Source of the DNA: CAZMGV01 sp964565925
GTDB lineage: Bacteria > JAGRBM01 > JAHCIT01
Reading direction: 5' to 3'
DNA: 64,000 nucleotides
Assembly (NCBI GenBank): GCA_964565925.1
Contig: CAZMGV010000017.1
Coordinates: 27,185 to 91,184, forward strand
The notes below the pieces were generated by a model that did not search any database, was not told where the DNA came from, and saw nothing but the letters and a program-made list of their open reading frames with translations. Position 1 is the first letter of the stretch, and the number at the start of each line of letters is the position of its first letter. The position numbers and the translations under genes were made by a program. This document shows positions 51,899 through 60,517 of the stretch, in pieces.

Positions 51899-53068
51899 TT
51901 AGCGGGCCTCCTTCACGAGGCGGGTGACTTTCTCGGCGGCGTCGGCGAGGCCGTCGGCCGAGACGAGGTTCAGTCCGGATTCGTTCAGCAACTTCTTGCC
52001 CAGATCGACGTTCGTGCCTTCCAGCCGGACGACGACGGGCAGGTTGAGCCCCATCTCCTTGGCCGCCGCGATCACGCCCTGCGCGATCACGTCGCATTTC
52101 ATGATGCCGCCGAAAATGTTGACCAGCACCGCCTTCACCTTCTTGTCCGAGAGGATCAGCTGGAACGCGGCCTTCACCTTCTCGGCATTGGCTCCACCCC
52201 CCACGTCCAGGAAGTTCGCCGGTTCGGCGCCGTAGAGCTTGATGATATCCATGGTCGCCATGGCGAGGCCTGCGCCGTTCACCATGCAGCCGATGTTTCC
52301 GTCCAGCGCCACATACGACAGGTCGTACTTCTTGGCCTCGGTCTCGCGCGGGTCCTCTTCGTTCAGGTCACGCATGCCCTCCCACTCCTTGTGGCGGAAG
52401 AAGGCGTTTTCATCGAGGTTGAACTTGGCGTCGAGCGCGAAGACGTCGCCCTCGGCCGTGACGATCAGCGGGTTGATCTCCAGCAGTGAGCAGTCCTGCT
52501 CCACGTAGCAGCGGTAGAGCTTGACCGCGAGGTCCTGGAACTTCTTGAGCGTGTCGCCCGAGAGGCCCAGCGCGAAACCCAGCTTGCGGGCGTGGTAGCC
52601 GCTGACGCCCGTGCACGGGTCGACCGCGACCTTGATGATCTTCTCGGGGGTCTTGTGCGCGACTTCCTCGATATCCATGCCGCCTTCGGTGGAGACCACG
52701 TAGGTGATCTGTCCCGATTCGCGGTCCAGCGTCAGCGCCAGATACAGCTCGCGGACGATCTTGGCGCCCTTCTCGACCAGCACCGTATGGACCTTCTTGC
52801 CCTCGGGGCCGGTCTGGTGCGTGACCAGCGTCATGCCGAGGATTTTGGAGGCGGCTTCTTTCGCCTCAGCCGGGCTTTTCGCCACCTTCACGCCGCCGCC
52901 CTTGCCGCGGCCGCCCGCGTGAATCTGGGCCTTCACGACCACGACGGGGCTGTTCAGCTCCCGCGCGATCTTCTCGGCCTCGTCGGCCGTTTTGGCGATC
53001 CGGCCGTCGGGCACGGGCACGCCGTATTTCCTGAAGATTTCTTTTCCCTGGTACTCGTGGATATTCAC
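51899..53068 (-). CDS. sucC: Succinyl-CoA synthetase beta subunit
   Basis: 389 residues, GTG start. MNIHEYQGKEIFRKYGVPVPDG, the ATP-grasp features VVVVKAQIHAGGRGKGGGVK, and the Mg/CoA region LLEINPLIVTAEGDVFALDAK, GLAMATMDIIKLYG and VNIFGGIMKCDVIAQGV are all intact. It supplies the nucleotide-binding subunit that joins succinate and CoA (or the reverse) in the TCA cycle. It is the first gene of the sucC-sucD-ndk operon. Divergent from a HAD phosphatase gene across about 145 bp. Confidence 0.96.
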   Translation of the reverse strand: MNIHEYQGKEIFRKYGVPVPDGRIAKTADEAEKIARELNSPVVVVKAQIHAGGRGKGGGVKVAKSPAEAKEAASKILGMTLVTHQTGPEGKKVHTVLVEKGAKIVRELYLALTLDRESGQITYVVSTEGGMDIEEVAHKTPEKIIKVAVDPCTGVSGYHARKLGFALGLSGDTLKKFQDLAVKLYRCYVEQDCSLLEINPLIVTAEGDVFALDAKFNLDENAFFRHKEWEGMRDLNEEDPRETEAKKYDLSYVALDGNIGCMVNGAGLAMATMDIIKLYGAEPANFLDVGGGANAEKVKAAFQLILSDKKVKAVLVNIFGGIMKCDVIAQGVIAAAKEMGLNLPVVVRLEGTNVDLGKKLLNESGLNLVSADGLADAAEKVTRLVKEAR

Positions 53069-53212
53069 GATGGTCCCCCTGCTCCCCGCCGTAGACCGGC
53101 CGCCTGATTTAGGATTGCGGCCCGCGGAGGCAATGCGCGAAAGGCGCCCCTTGTTAGCCCCCTAAGGGTGCGGAATCAAGACGGTTGTTTGCCTCAAACG
53201 TAGACCTCATGC

Positions 53213-53962
53213 ATGATCCCCCTACCCATGGCACAGCCCCTGATTCAGGCCGTTATTTTCGACTTCGACGGCGTTATCGCCGATTCGGAGCCGCTCCACC
53301 TGCGCCTGTTCCAGCGGGTTTTGAGGGAACGCGGGATCGAGCTTTCCCGGGACCACTATTACGCCCGTTACCTCCATCTGGACGACGAGGGGCTGTTCCG
53401 GGCGACACATGAAGATTTCGGCAAGCCCCTGACAGACCATGACGTGGAGGCGATGGTCGTCCGCAAGGAAGCGATCTTCATGGAAGAGGCCCTCTACGGC
53501 GAACAGCCGGTCCGGATCTTTCCGAATGTCGCCGAGCTGATCCGCGACCTCAAGAAACAGAATATCCCCGTGGCCGTGGCGTCCGGGGCTCTCGCCACCG
53601 AGATTGAGGCGATCCTGGACCACTACCGGCTTCTCGACTGCTTCGGGACGATCATCGGCGCCAGGGAGTGCCAGCACCACAAGCCGCACCCTGAGCCCTA
53701 TGAGCGGGCGTTCGACTGGTTGAATGAGAACGGGAACGGACCACTGCAGAAATCCAAAACCCTCGCCATCGAGGATTCGGTCGGCGGGATGAACTCTGCC
53801 CGCTCCGCCGGCTGCCGGGTGCTGGGCGTGACGAACTCTTATCCGTTCGAGAAACTCCGTCCGCACGCGGATCTGGTCGCCAAGGAGCTGCCGCCGACCT
53901 TTCAGGAGCTGGACCACTGGCTGCTAGATTCGCTCGCCGGAGCCGGGACCCACTGCCGCTAG
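53213..53962 (+). CDS. HAD-superfamily hydrolase (beta-phosphoglucomutase-like)
   Basis: 249 residues from ATG 53213; an in-frame ATG at 53228 is equally possible, since neither has a clear ribosome site. HAD motif I is DFDGVIADSEPLH, motif II AVASGALATEI, motif III GARECQHHKPHPEPY and motif IV IEDSVGGMNSARSAG. The DFDG.I.DSE type belongs to the beta-phosphoglucomutase/phosphatase subfamily with a helical cap. It is cytoplasmic; the substrate is a small phosphorylated metabolite. The next gene begins 27 bp after the stop. Confidence 0.9.
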   Translation: MIPLPMAQPLIQAVIFDFDGVIADSEPLHLRLFQRVLRERGIELSRDHYYARYLHLDDEGLFRATHEDFGKPLTDHDVEAMVVRKEAIFMEEALYGEQPVRIFPNVAELIRDLKKQNIPVAVASGALATEIEAILDHYRLLDCFGTIIGARECQHHKPHPEPYERAFDWLNENGNGPLQKSKTLAIEDSVGGMNSARSAGCRVLGVTNSYPFEKLRPHADLVAKELPPTFQELDHWLLDSLAGAGTHCR

Positions 53963-53989
53963 ACGGCGGCGGCGACTGCAGGAAACCCT

Positions 53990-54511
53990 ATGGACTGGTC
54001 ATTTAAAACCTGGCGCGAAGAACGAAAGCGCAAGAAGTCCGAGATTCCACCCGCGACGGGGATGCTGGCGGCGCTCGCCATGGGGCTGTGCGTCTTCGGT
54101 CTGTGGTTCAGCCGGGCGCTGGTGACGACGGAACCGATCGTTCTGTTCTATCTCTACACGCTGCCGCTGGCGGCACTGGCCTGCGGACTGGGCGGCGTGT
54201 TCCTGGGCAGCGAACGGGCGCTCCGTTTTACACGCTTCGGGACCGGCCTTCTGGTCGTCGCCCTCGTCTTCCCGCTCGGCAATATCGCGCTGTTCAGCGA
54301 CGACCCGCTGGACCGGATGGGAGCCGCCACCGGTTTCCTGTATATTTTTTCAGTCCATTTGGGTCTGCGCGGTGATCCGCGCATGGTGCTAGGCCCGCCG
54401 GTCGAACGGGCACAGCTTCCGCGCCGGATTATCGCCGTCGCCATCGTCGTCACCGCATTCTCCGCCGCCAGTTTTATCTGGGCGAAACGGAACGGCATCG
54501 AGCTGTTCTAG
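53990..54511 (+). CDS. Small polytopic membrane protein of unknown function
   Basis: 173 residues. A basic N-terminal stretch (WREERKRKKSE) is followed by four hydrophobic helices (~25-45, 51-73, 80-100, 142-162). The loop residues are not diagnostic and I cannot name a family. It starts 27 bp after the HAD gene and is probably co-transcribed with it. Confidence 0.65.
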   Translation: MDWSFKTWREERKRKKSEIPPATGMLAALAMGLCVFGLWFSRALVTTEPIVLFYLYTLPLAALACGLGGVFLGSERALRFTRFGTGLLVVALVFPLGNIALFSDDPLDRMGAATGFLYIFSVHLGLRGDPRMVLGPPVERAQLPRRIIAVAIVVTAFSAASFIWAKRNGIELF

Positions 54512-54681
54512 GACCCTTTATCCACAGCCACCCCGGCGGCTTCCCTTCACAAACCGTGTTCTGGCTGTGTTCCGGAGAATCGCCCGGGATTCCGGATATT
54601 TAGACATCATAGAATACATTATAGAAAACACTTATATCAGTTAACTTGCTGATTTTAATTGATATTTTTTATCAGCTCTGA

Positions 54682-54699
54682 GATTGAATAAATTCAATC
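54682..54699. promoter_or_regulatory. AT-rich palindrome in the leader of the Ig-like lipoprotein cluster
   Basis: gattgaat-aa-attcaatc, perfect 8-bp arms, in the 247-bp AT-rich intergenic region 54512-54758. A second IR (gctgat...atcagc) lies at 54647-54675, and a GC-rich hairpin (cttggg/cccaag) precedes the start codon at 54759. These are candidates for an operator and a structured 5' leader. Confidence 0.45.
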
Positions 54700-54758
54700 A
54701 GAAAACACCTGACGTGTTGCTTGGGCGGCGGGGAACCCACCCAAGGAAGGGGCTAGGA

Positions 54759-55622
54759 ATGAAACGGAAATATCTGTCCGGGGTGCTGTTCGTCTGCGCG
54801 TTTTGGGTGGTCGGTTCCGCCAGATGCAGTTCGGACTACGGCCCGCCGAGTTTCGACGATGTCGCCCGGAACAGGCTCATTCTGTCGGACAACGATGTGA
54901 GACCCGGACAGACCGTTACAGTGATCGTCCGTTCTGAACTCGAAAAATGCCGGGTTGCTGTCGGCTCCGATATCCGTACTTTTCCGATCAATACCGGTGT
55001 CATTACCAAAGGCAGTGACGGCCGGCCTCTTCTTGTCTATCAGGGCCAGGCGGAGTTTCAGCCTCAAACCACTTCTGTTGTGGAGGCTCAGTGCCCCGCA
55101 GATGAAGCAGGTTATCGATACTCCGCACTGATAGTCGTGCGGGACCCGGACCTGTATATAGATTCGTTTACCGCCGTGCCGGGCGACGGAGTTGTGGAAA
55201 AGACATTTGTTCTGTCGTGGAGCGTCCGCCTCGCCAATACATGCACGATTCAGCCCGGGAACCTCGACACGGCCCTACCCACCGGTTCGCTGACACTCAG
55301 TCCGGCCCAAACCACCGCCTATACCCTCGTCTGCAGTGACGGCAACGATACGGTTACGGCGTTCGCCCTCGCCGAAGTCGTTCCCGAACCGGCAATCCGG
55401 TTCTTCTATGCCTCACCGCCGCTTCCGGCGGCCGGGGAGTCCGTTTCCCTGATCTGGAGTTCCGTCAATACGGACTCGTGCCGCCTCGATCCGCAACCGG
55501 GAATTGTTGAACGGGATGGCAGCGTGACGATCACGGCCGATCAGCCGGTCACCTATCAGCTCACCTGCACCGGGAACTCCCTGGCCGTCACAAAATCCCT
55601 CACCCTCAATCCGGCTCCGTAA
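54759..55622 (+). CDS. Ig-like-domain exported protein (cluster gene 1)
   Basis: 287 residues from the ATG at 54759 (GGAAGGGG upstream). A signal sequence ends near VVGSARCSS; the cysteine could be lipidated but the lipobox is atypical (SARC). Residues ~30-120 form a unique beta domain. Residues ~125-205 and ~207-287 are two Ig-like domains of the form F.A.P...G....L.W......C.I.PG, then LSPAQTTAYTLVCS. It is the first of three neighbouring paralogues with the same domain as the 13-19 kb protein. The spacing (21 bp to the next gene) suggests an operon. Confidence 0.75.
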   Translation: MKRKYLSGVLFVCAFWVVGSARCSSDYGPPSFDDVARNRLILSDNDVRPGQTVTVIVRSELEKCRVAVGSDIRTFPINTGVITKGSDGRPLLVYQGQAEFQPQTTSVVEAQCPADEAGYRYSALIVVRDPDLYIDSFTAVPGDGVVEKTFVLSWSVRLANTCTIQPGNLDTALPTGSLTLSPAQTTAYTLVCSDGNDTVTAFALAEVVPEPAIRFFYASPPLPAAGESVSLIWSSVNTDSCRLDPQPGIVERDGSVTITADQPVTYQLTCTGNSLAVTKSLTLNPAP

Positions 55623-55643
55623 CCCGTGAAAGGAATCGACCTC

Positions 55644-56456
55644 ATGAAAACCCCCTGCCACCTCTTTGCCCTCATCGTCGCCGCCAGCACGATAAGCGCC
55701 TGCGGCAATGCCGATGTCGAATATTTCCACGCGGCACCGGAGATCATTCCGCGCGGCGAAACGGCCACTCTGGCATGGAGCGTCCATACTGCCAGATACT
55801 GCAGCCTGAACGAGATTGGTTCCGGCGGTGGTGAATCCGTCGATCCCAAGGGCGAGTTCAAGGTCACACCCGCCGTCACCACCGTCTATGAAATTTACTG
55901 CGACTCCAGCGACCGGTACGGCCACGGCAGCAGCGCGAAATTGACAATTACCGTCGTTCCTCCGGATGTCGCCGTCCACGCCTTCTACTCAAGCCCCTCT
56001 GCCATCGAAGCCGGAGAGGCCTCAACGCTCGAATGGGAGATCGAAAATGCCGATTCGTGCGAGATCAATCCAGGTGCAATTGCCGCGACCCTGCCGACCG
56101 GAACCGCCGAAGTCGTACCGGACGACACCACCCTCTATTCACTCAGCTGCGTTTCGGAGACCGTCGGCGAACCTGCCCGGTACGGCTCCGCCTATACGAC
56201 CGTTTACGTCAACCCGCACGTCACCGTTTCACTCTTCACAGCCGCATCGCCGGTTATCGATGCCGGGCAAACGACCTCCCTGATCTGGATCACGAACCAT
56301 GCGACGGGCTGCTCGATCAGTCCCGGCGTCGGCTCCGTCGACCCGCCGTCCGGCTCCACGAACGTCTCCCCGGCGGAAACAACACTCTACACCCTGACCT
56401 GCACCGGGCCGGGTGGCCCCGCAGTGATGGACACAACGGTCATGGTGAACCCCTGA
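55644..56456 (+). CDS. Ig-like-domain lipoprotein (cluster gene 2)
   Basis: 270 residues from the ATG at 55644, preceded by AAAGGA. Clear lipobox STISAC. Three Ig-like domains follow, with motifs VEYFHAAPEIIPRGETATLAW, VHAFYSSPSAIEAGEASTLEWEIENADSCEINPGA and TVSLFTAASPVIDAGQTTSLIW, each ending in T.YTL.C. It begins 21 bp after gene 1. It is probably a periplasmic or surface lipoprotein; function unknown. Confidence 0.8.
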   Translation: MKTPCHLFALIVAASTISACGNADVEYFHAAPEIIPRGETATLAWSVHTARYCSLNEIGSGGGESVDPKGEFKVTPAVTTVYEIYCDSSDRYGHGSSAKLTITVVPPDVAVHAFYSSPSAIEAGEASTLEWEIENADSCEINPGAIAATLPTGTAEVVPDDTTLYSLSCVSETVGEPARYGSAYTTVYVNPHVTVSLFTAASPVIDAGQTTSLIWITNHATGCSISPGVGSVDPPSGSTNVSPAETTLYTLTCTGPGGPAVMDTTVMVNP

Positions 56457-56574
56457 AAACCCCGCTCATCGGCGCACATAATCCAACCAAATGTGACGCC
56501 GGCCACAGAAACATCCCCTGCTGGCAGGAGTAATGAATAGACAGTATAAATCCTGAAACCAGAAAAGGTGTTCC

Positions 56575-57162
56575 ATGCCATCTACGCTCAATCGCATAAC
56601 CAGCCGCCTCCTTGTTGCACTTTCGGCACTGGTCGCAGCCGGGACACTCTCCGCCTGTGACGACGCCCGGGTGGAATACATCCGGGCCACGCCGGACGTG
56701 ATCGAACGGGGGGAGTATTCCCACGTCGAATGGAAAGTCTGGAACGGCGAGAACTGCCAGCTGGATGTGGAGCCCGGCGAGCCGCGCTACCATGTCGACG
56801 CCCACAGCGATCTGTGGGTGAGCCCGGACGTATCGACCGTTTACACGATCAGTTGCGATTCAAAAGACCTCGGCAAGAAGGCGACGGAGTCGGTCGCACT
56901 CGGAGTCGACGATCCGCAGATCCATATTCTGGCCTTCACGGCCAGCCCCGACACCGTGGATTCGGGAGACAACGTCGCACTCCTCTGGGACGTGGAGAAT
57001 GCCGACGCGTGCGAGATCAATCCGGGAGCCATTGAAGCCGTGCCGCCGCTCGGTGTCGCCATCGTCAACCCGTCGGCGACGGCCGTTTATACCCTGAGCT
57101 GTACCCAGGAATCCTTGCCCGACCCGGCAACCAGTCCGGTGGTCGTGACAGTCAACCCCTGA
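56575..57162 (+). CDS. Ig-like-domain lipoprotein (cluster gene 3)
   Basis: 195 residues; AAAAGGTG upstream of the ATG. Lipobox GTLSAC. Two Ig-like domains (VEYIRATPDVIERGEYSHVEW and ILAFTASPDTVDSGDNVALLW, the latter followed by ENADACEINPGAIEA). The second domain is almost the same as that in gene 2, showing recent duplication. A 118-bp gap separates it from gene 2. Confidence 0.8.
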   Translation: MPSTLNRITSRLLVALSALVAAGTLSACDDARVEYIRATPDVIERGEYSHVEWKVWNGENCQLDVEPGEPRYHVDAHSDLWVSPDVSTVYTISCDSKDLGKKATESVALGVDDPQIHILAFTASPDTVDSGDNVALLWDVENADACEINPGAIEAVPPLGVAIVNPSATAVYTLSCTQESLPDPATSPVVVTVNP

Positions 57163-57293
57163 ACCACCGCCCGCTGCGTCATTCCGGCCCTTCCAGCCCA
57201 GTACCAACATTGGTAAACGGCGTGGCCCTTTTCGCCGCCGTCGCCTATTCTGGCGGGACTGACCGAACGCGAACGGAGACCCTGCGGCGACCG

Positions 57294-57998
57294 ATGGGCT
57301 ACAAGATCGTCCATGTCGAAGACGACGAGAACGTGCTGAAGCTGATCGGGCTGACGCTCAAGAACGCGGAGACCGAGGTCATTTCGGTCGGCAACCCGCT
57401 GAAGGCCGCCCGGACGATCATCGACGCAAAGCCCGACCTCGTCATCTGCGACATCTCCATGCCGGGCAAGAACGGGTTCGAGGTGATCCGCGAGATCCGC
57501 GACGCGACGCCCCCGGTGACGGTGCCGGTCATTTTCTTCTCCGCCATGGGCGACGACCTCTATGTGAAGATGGCCCTGGAACTGGGCGCCGTGGATTTCG
57601 TCCGCAAACCGGCGTCCGCCACCGAGATCCGCTCCCGGGTCCGGGCCTGGCTTGCCGCCAGCCCGGAACAGAAGAAACAGAAGAGCACCGTCATGCGCGG
57701 ACAGATGGATGTGGTCAGTACGGCCGACATGCTCCGTTTTTTCGAGATCCGCCAGCGTTCCGGTATCATCAAGGTGTGGCTGAAAGGCCAGCGGCAGGGC
57801 GAACTGGTCGTCGCGGATTCGAACGTGGTGGCAGCCTCGGATCTGGAAGGCTCCGGCGAGGAGGCGGCCAGACGGCTGCTCGATCTCAAGGGTGGCGAAC
57901 TGGAAGCCGTCATGCTGGACAGCGTCGAGGCGAAGTCCGGCGTCTGTATCCCGATCTCGAAGCTGCTCGGCGAGTTCCTGCCGCCCGCGCACGAATAG
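57294..57998 (+). CDS. Response regulator with DUF4388 output domain
   Basis: 234 residues from the ATG at 57294. An in-frame start 84 bp earlier is possible but its extra residues look non-coding. Residues ~3-120 are a receiver domain (HVEDDEN, phospho-acceptor CDISMPG, FFSAMG, FVRKPAS). Residues ~140-230 match DUF4388 (PATAN), with MRGQMDVVSTADMLRFFEIRQRSGIIKV. The DUF4388/PATAN domain occurs in deltaproteobacterial and related signalling proteins and probably binds partner proteins. It has no DNA-binding domain, so it likely acts by protein contact. Confidence 0.87.
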   Translation: MGYKIVHVEDDENVLKLIGLTLKNAETEVISVGNPLKAARTIIDAKPDLVICDISMPGKNGFEVIREIRDATPPVTVPVIFFSAMGDDLYVKMALELGAVDFVRKPASATEIRSRVRAWLAASPEQKKQKSTVMRGQMDVVSTADMLRFFEIRQRSGIIKVWLKGQRQGELVVADSNVVAASDLEGSGEEAARRLLDLKGGELEAVMLDSVEAKSGVCIPISKLLGEFLPPAHE

Positions 57999-58002
57999 CC
58001 GG

Positions 58003-58791
58003 TTACTTCCCCGTCCAGTTGGGCTTGCGCTTCTGGGCGAAGGCCATCGGGCCTTCCATAAAATCCTTCGACCGGAACATCGCCATCACCTGGTCGTAGC
58101 CCTTGTGATACGCCTTCTCCATCGTGGGCTCGTCGAGCCCCTCCGCCGCCATCTGTTTCATGGCGCGGACCGACACCGGCGCGCACTCCAGTATCTGTTC
58201 CGCCCAGCGGCGGGCCGCAGCCATCACCTCCGCCTGCGGGACCACCTCGTTCACGAGGCCGAAGTGCAGCGCTTTTTCTGCAGTGATCTTGTTACCCGTT
58301 AAGATCGCCCCCATGGCCGCCTTGTAGGGGATGTGGCGGATCAGCCGGTGCGGACCGCCGCAGACGGCGGCAAGGCCGCGTCTCGCCTCCGGCAGGGCGA
58401 AGTAGGCGGTCTCCGACGCCACGGCGAGGTCGCACGCCAGCACCACTTCAAAACCGCCGCCCACGGCCAGCCCATTCACGGCGGCAATCACCGGCTTCAC
58501 GCATCTGAAGCGCGCCGTAAGGCCCGCGAATCCGTTTTTGGGGAACGGCAGGCGGCCGCCGCCGGCGACATTCTTAAGATCGTTTCCGGCGCAGAACGAA
58601 CGGTCCCCCGCCCCCGTGACAATCGCCACCCAAAGGTCCGGGTCCGCCTCGAACGCGTCAAACACCGCCTGGCACTCGTCGTGGGCCTGCGGGTGGAGCG
58701 CATTCATCACCTCGGGCCGGTTGAACGTGACCGTGAGGATGCGGCCCTCTTTCTCGGTTTTGATGAATTCTGTCTTGAATATCTCCGGCAT
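58003..58791 (-). CDS. Enoyl-CoA hydratase/isomerase
   Basis: 262 residues from the ATG at 58789-58791, chosen because GGGAGAAG lies just upstream; an in-frame ATG at 58824 is the alternative. Crotonase features: VTFNRPEVMNALHPQ, oxyanion-hole segments SFCAGNDLKNV and VNGLAVGGGFEVVLACDLAVASE, then ALPEARRGLAAVCGGPHRL. The acidic catalytic pair is partly replaced (GGFEVVL keeps one Glu), so the exact reaction (hydratase, isomerase, other) is open. It is cytoplasmic and belongs to fatty-acid or CoA metabolism. Confidence 0.88.
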   Translation of the reverse strand: MPEIFKTEFIKTEKEGRILTVTFNRPEVMNALHPQAHDECQAVFDAFEADPDLWVAIVTGAGDRSFCAGNDLKNVAGGGRLPFPKNGFAGLTARFRCVKPVIAAVNGLAVGGGFEVVLACDLAVASETAYFALPEARRGLAAVCGGPHRLIRHIPYKAAMGAILTGNKITAEKALHFGLVNEVVPQAEVMAAARRWAEQILECAPVSVRAMKQMAAEGLDEPTMEKAYHKGYDQVMAMFRSKDFMEGPMAFAQKRKPNWTGK

Positions 58792-58855
58792 AACGACTTC
58801 TCCCGTACGCAGGTGCACGGTCATGTTATCCGAACTTGCAGGAGACCCAAACGGA

Positions 58856-59845
58856 TTAATGGCTGGACCGGAAACCGGTCGAATCGCCGCCGTTATCCGC
58901 CAGAAGATCCGAAACGGCGGCCTGAATCTGGCTCACTGTCGCGGGTTTCTGTAGAAACCCGTCAGCGCCCTTCTTCATCACTTCCTTGCGCATGTTGATC
59001 GCGGAGTAGACAAGCACGCGGGTCCGGCGGCTTCCGGCCGGCTGACGGACGCGCAGGATGTCGAGCACCCGGTCGCCGTTCATCTTCGGCATCATGAAGT
59101 CGAGCACGAGCAGGTCGGGCCGGTCGGTTTCGACCGCCTTGAGCGCTTCCTCGCCGCCCGTCACGATCCGAACCTCCGCATTAAATTGCTGCTTGAGATA
59201 TGTGTACATCAGCCGGAGCAGCACCACGTCGTCGTCGCAGACGACGATCTTCTTCGGGGGCGGTTCCGCCGCCGCTTTCGCGGCAACTTTCGGCGCCGCC
59301 TTCGCAGGGGCTTTCGCTCCGGCGCTGGCTGCCGGGGGCCGGGACGCGCCTTTGTTCCCGGCTTTGGCGCCTGCCAGCCCGGGTTGCGGCTTCGATAGCG
59401 GTTTCGCCGCAGTTTTCGGGGCCGGATTCATGGCCATGGCCGGCGGCGGCTCCATCACCGGCACCGGCCTGCCGTCCAGCAGCGCCGTTACGGCCGCGAC
59501 GACCCCACTCACCTTGAGCGGTTTCGCCAGATACGCACTGGCGCCGATGTCGAGCGCGATCGCCTGCTCCTCGGCCGAGGCGCTGCCCGAGATCACGAGA
59601 ATCGGGACGTTGTGGTATTTCGGGATCGAGCGGACCTTGGTGATAAACCTGAGACCGCCCATCACCGGCATGTTCAGATCGGTGATGATGAGATCGAACG
59701 CCGCATCCTGGAACCGCTTGAGCGCCTCGATCCCGTCACTCGCGGTCTCGGCCTCGATGTCGGGGTCGATGGCCCCGATCGCCTTGGCCAGGTGCGCGCA
59801 CAGCGCTGCAGAATCGTCGACGATAATGACTCGGCGGACAGCCAA
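58856..59845 (-). CDS. Response regulator with two receiver domains
   Basis: 329 residues using a TTG start. Receiver 1 at ~3-125 (IIVDDSAALC, phospho-acceptor TDLNMPV, ISGSAS, YLAKPLK). A linker (~130-200) of Pro/Ala/Lys repeats follows, then receiver 2 at ~205-320 (VVCDDDVVLLRLMYTYL, DFMMPKM, VYSAINM, FLQKPAT). No output domain is present, so it probably works as a phospho-relay or by protein binding. It is separated from the tRNA-Gly gene by 131 bp. Confidence 0.9.
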   Translation of the reverse strand: MAVRRVIIVDDSAALCAHLAKAIGAIDPDIEAETASDGIEALKRFQDAAFDLIITDLNMPVMGGLRFITKVRSIPKYHNVPILVISGSASAEEQAIALDIGASAYLAKPLKVSGVVAAVTALLDGRPVPVMEPPPAMAMNPAPKTAAKPLSKPQPGLAGAKAGNKGASRPPAASAGAKAPAKAAPKVAAKAAAEPPPKKIVVCDDDVVLLRLMYTYLKQQFNAEVRIVTGGEEALKAVETDRPDLLVLDFMMPKMNGDRVLDILRVRQPAGSRRTRVLVYSAINMRKEVMKKGADGFLQKPATVSQIQAAVSDLLADNGGDSTGFRSSH

Positions 59846-59976
59846 CGGGACACGCTCCGGTTCAATCTAGCGATGACCAGAATACTAACCGCCCGGAGCC
59901 CGGGCGTTAATGTTTGCAGTAGAATATTAGCTCTACAGCACCAGTCCACGTTGTATCGGATTTGTACGGGGGATTT

Positions 59977-60052
59977 TGGAGCGGGCTACGGGGCTCGAAC
60001 CCGTGACCTCGACCTTGGCAAGGTCGCGCTCTACCAACTGAGCTAAGCCCGC
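59977..60052 (-). tRNA. tRNA-Gly (GCC)
   Basis: On the minus strand the cloverleaf begins GCGGGCTTAGCTCAGTTGG, with anticodon loop TTGCCAA (GCC), T-loop GGTTCGAGCC, acceptor AGCCCGC, discriminator U and encoded CCA. All 7-bp acceptor pairs are present. Confidence 0.95.
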
Positions 60053-60137
60053 CTCGAACGGCAAGGCCCGGTATCTATCCAGAGGGTCCGCCCTTGTCAA
60101 TACCAGCCGGAGCGAAACCGCCGGGACCCTGCCGGAG

Positions 60138-60223
60138 CCTCTAAATAGCGGACCCCGCAGCCTGTTTCGACGCAGACGGCGGGGTCCGGAAATTGCGGTG
60201 AACTGTGGGGATTGGCTTAGAGG
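60138..60223. ncRNA. Structured intergenic region, candidate RNA
   Basis: An outer pair cctctaa (60138-60144) / ttagagg (60217-60223) encloses a perfect 10-bp stem cggaccccgc/gcggggtccg (60149-60188) whose loop contains ctg...cag. The arrangement suggests a folded RNA next to tRNA-Gly. It does not match tmRNA, SRP RNA or RNase P signatures that I can recognise. The region 60053-60345 has no convincing gene. Confidence 0.3.
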
Positions 60224-60345
60224 TCTTTCCCCCTGCTTAGGTCTCCCTCAGGCCCTGCACCACCGGCCGCCCCCGCCGAAACGGATCGGGCTTGCTGGCA
60301 AGACGGAACCTTTGAAAGACCGCGGTCGAGTCCAGAGGGTTTCCC

Positions 60346-60399
60346 CTAGGCCTCAGCCACCTCACTAATCATCGATCTGCAACAAGAATATTTATCCAA
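60346..60399 (-). CDS. 17-codon mini-gene with a perfect Shine-Dalgarno sequence
   Basis: On the minus strand, AAAGGAGGTGG (perfect SD AGGAGGT at 60408-60414) stands 8 nt before a TTG start. The reading frame encodes about MDKYSCCRSMISEVAEA and stops at TAG. An extended -10, TGCTATTAT, lies ~20 nt upstream of the SD. A short GC hairpin (agggg-aaa-cccTct) follows the stop. The peptide has a Cys-Cys pair and no known match. It could be a leader peptide or a tiny secreted or modified peptide; the ribosome site is the strongest evidence. Confidence 0.4.
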   Translation of the reverse strand: MDKYSCCRSMISEVAEA

Positions 60400-60517
60400 G
60401 TCTGACCACCTCCTTTCCAGTGTGAAGAAATAATAGCACCCGGCTGTTCTGGGCGGGAGGGATTTCGGCCTGAAAAATTCTGTATTGCCGCTCTGTGTCA
60501 GGCGCAGAATGGCACCT

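Noticed and set aside
54715..54760. Possible riboswitch (GGGGAACCCACCC phrase resembling the ydaO/c-di-AMP class)
   Set aside because: Only a short phrase matches; the rest of the conserved core is absent.
60053..60345. tmRNA, SRP RNA or RNase P RNA
   Set aside because: No tag peptide ending ALAA, no GGAAGGAAGCAGC loop and no GAGGAAAGTCC core was found in either strand.
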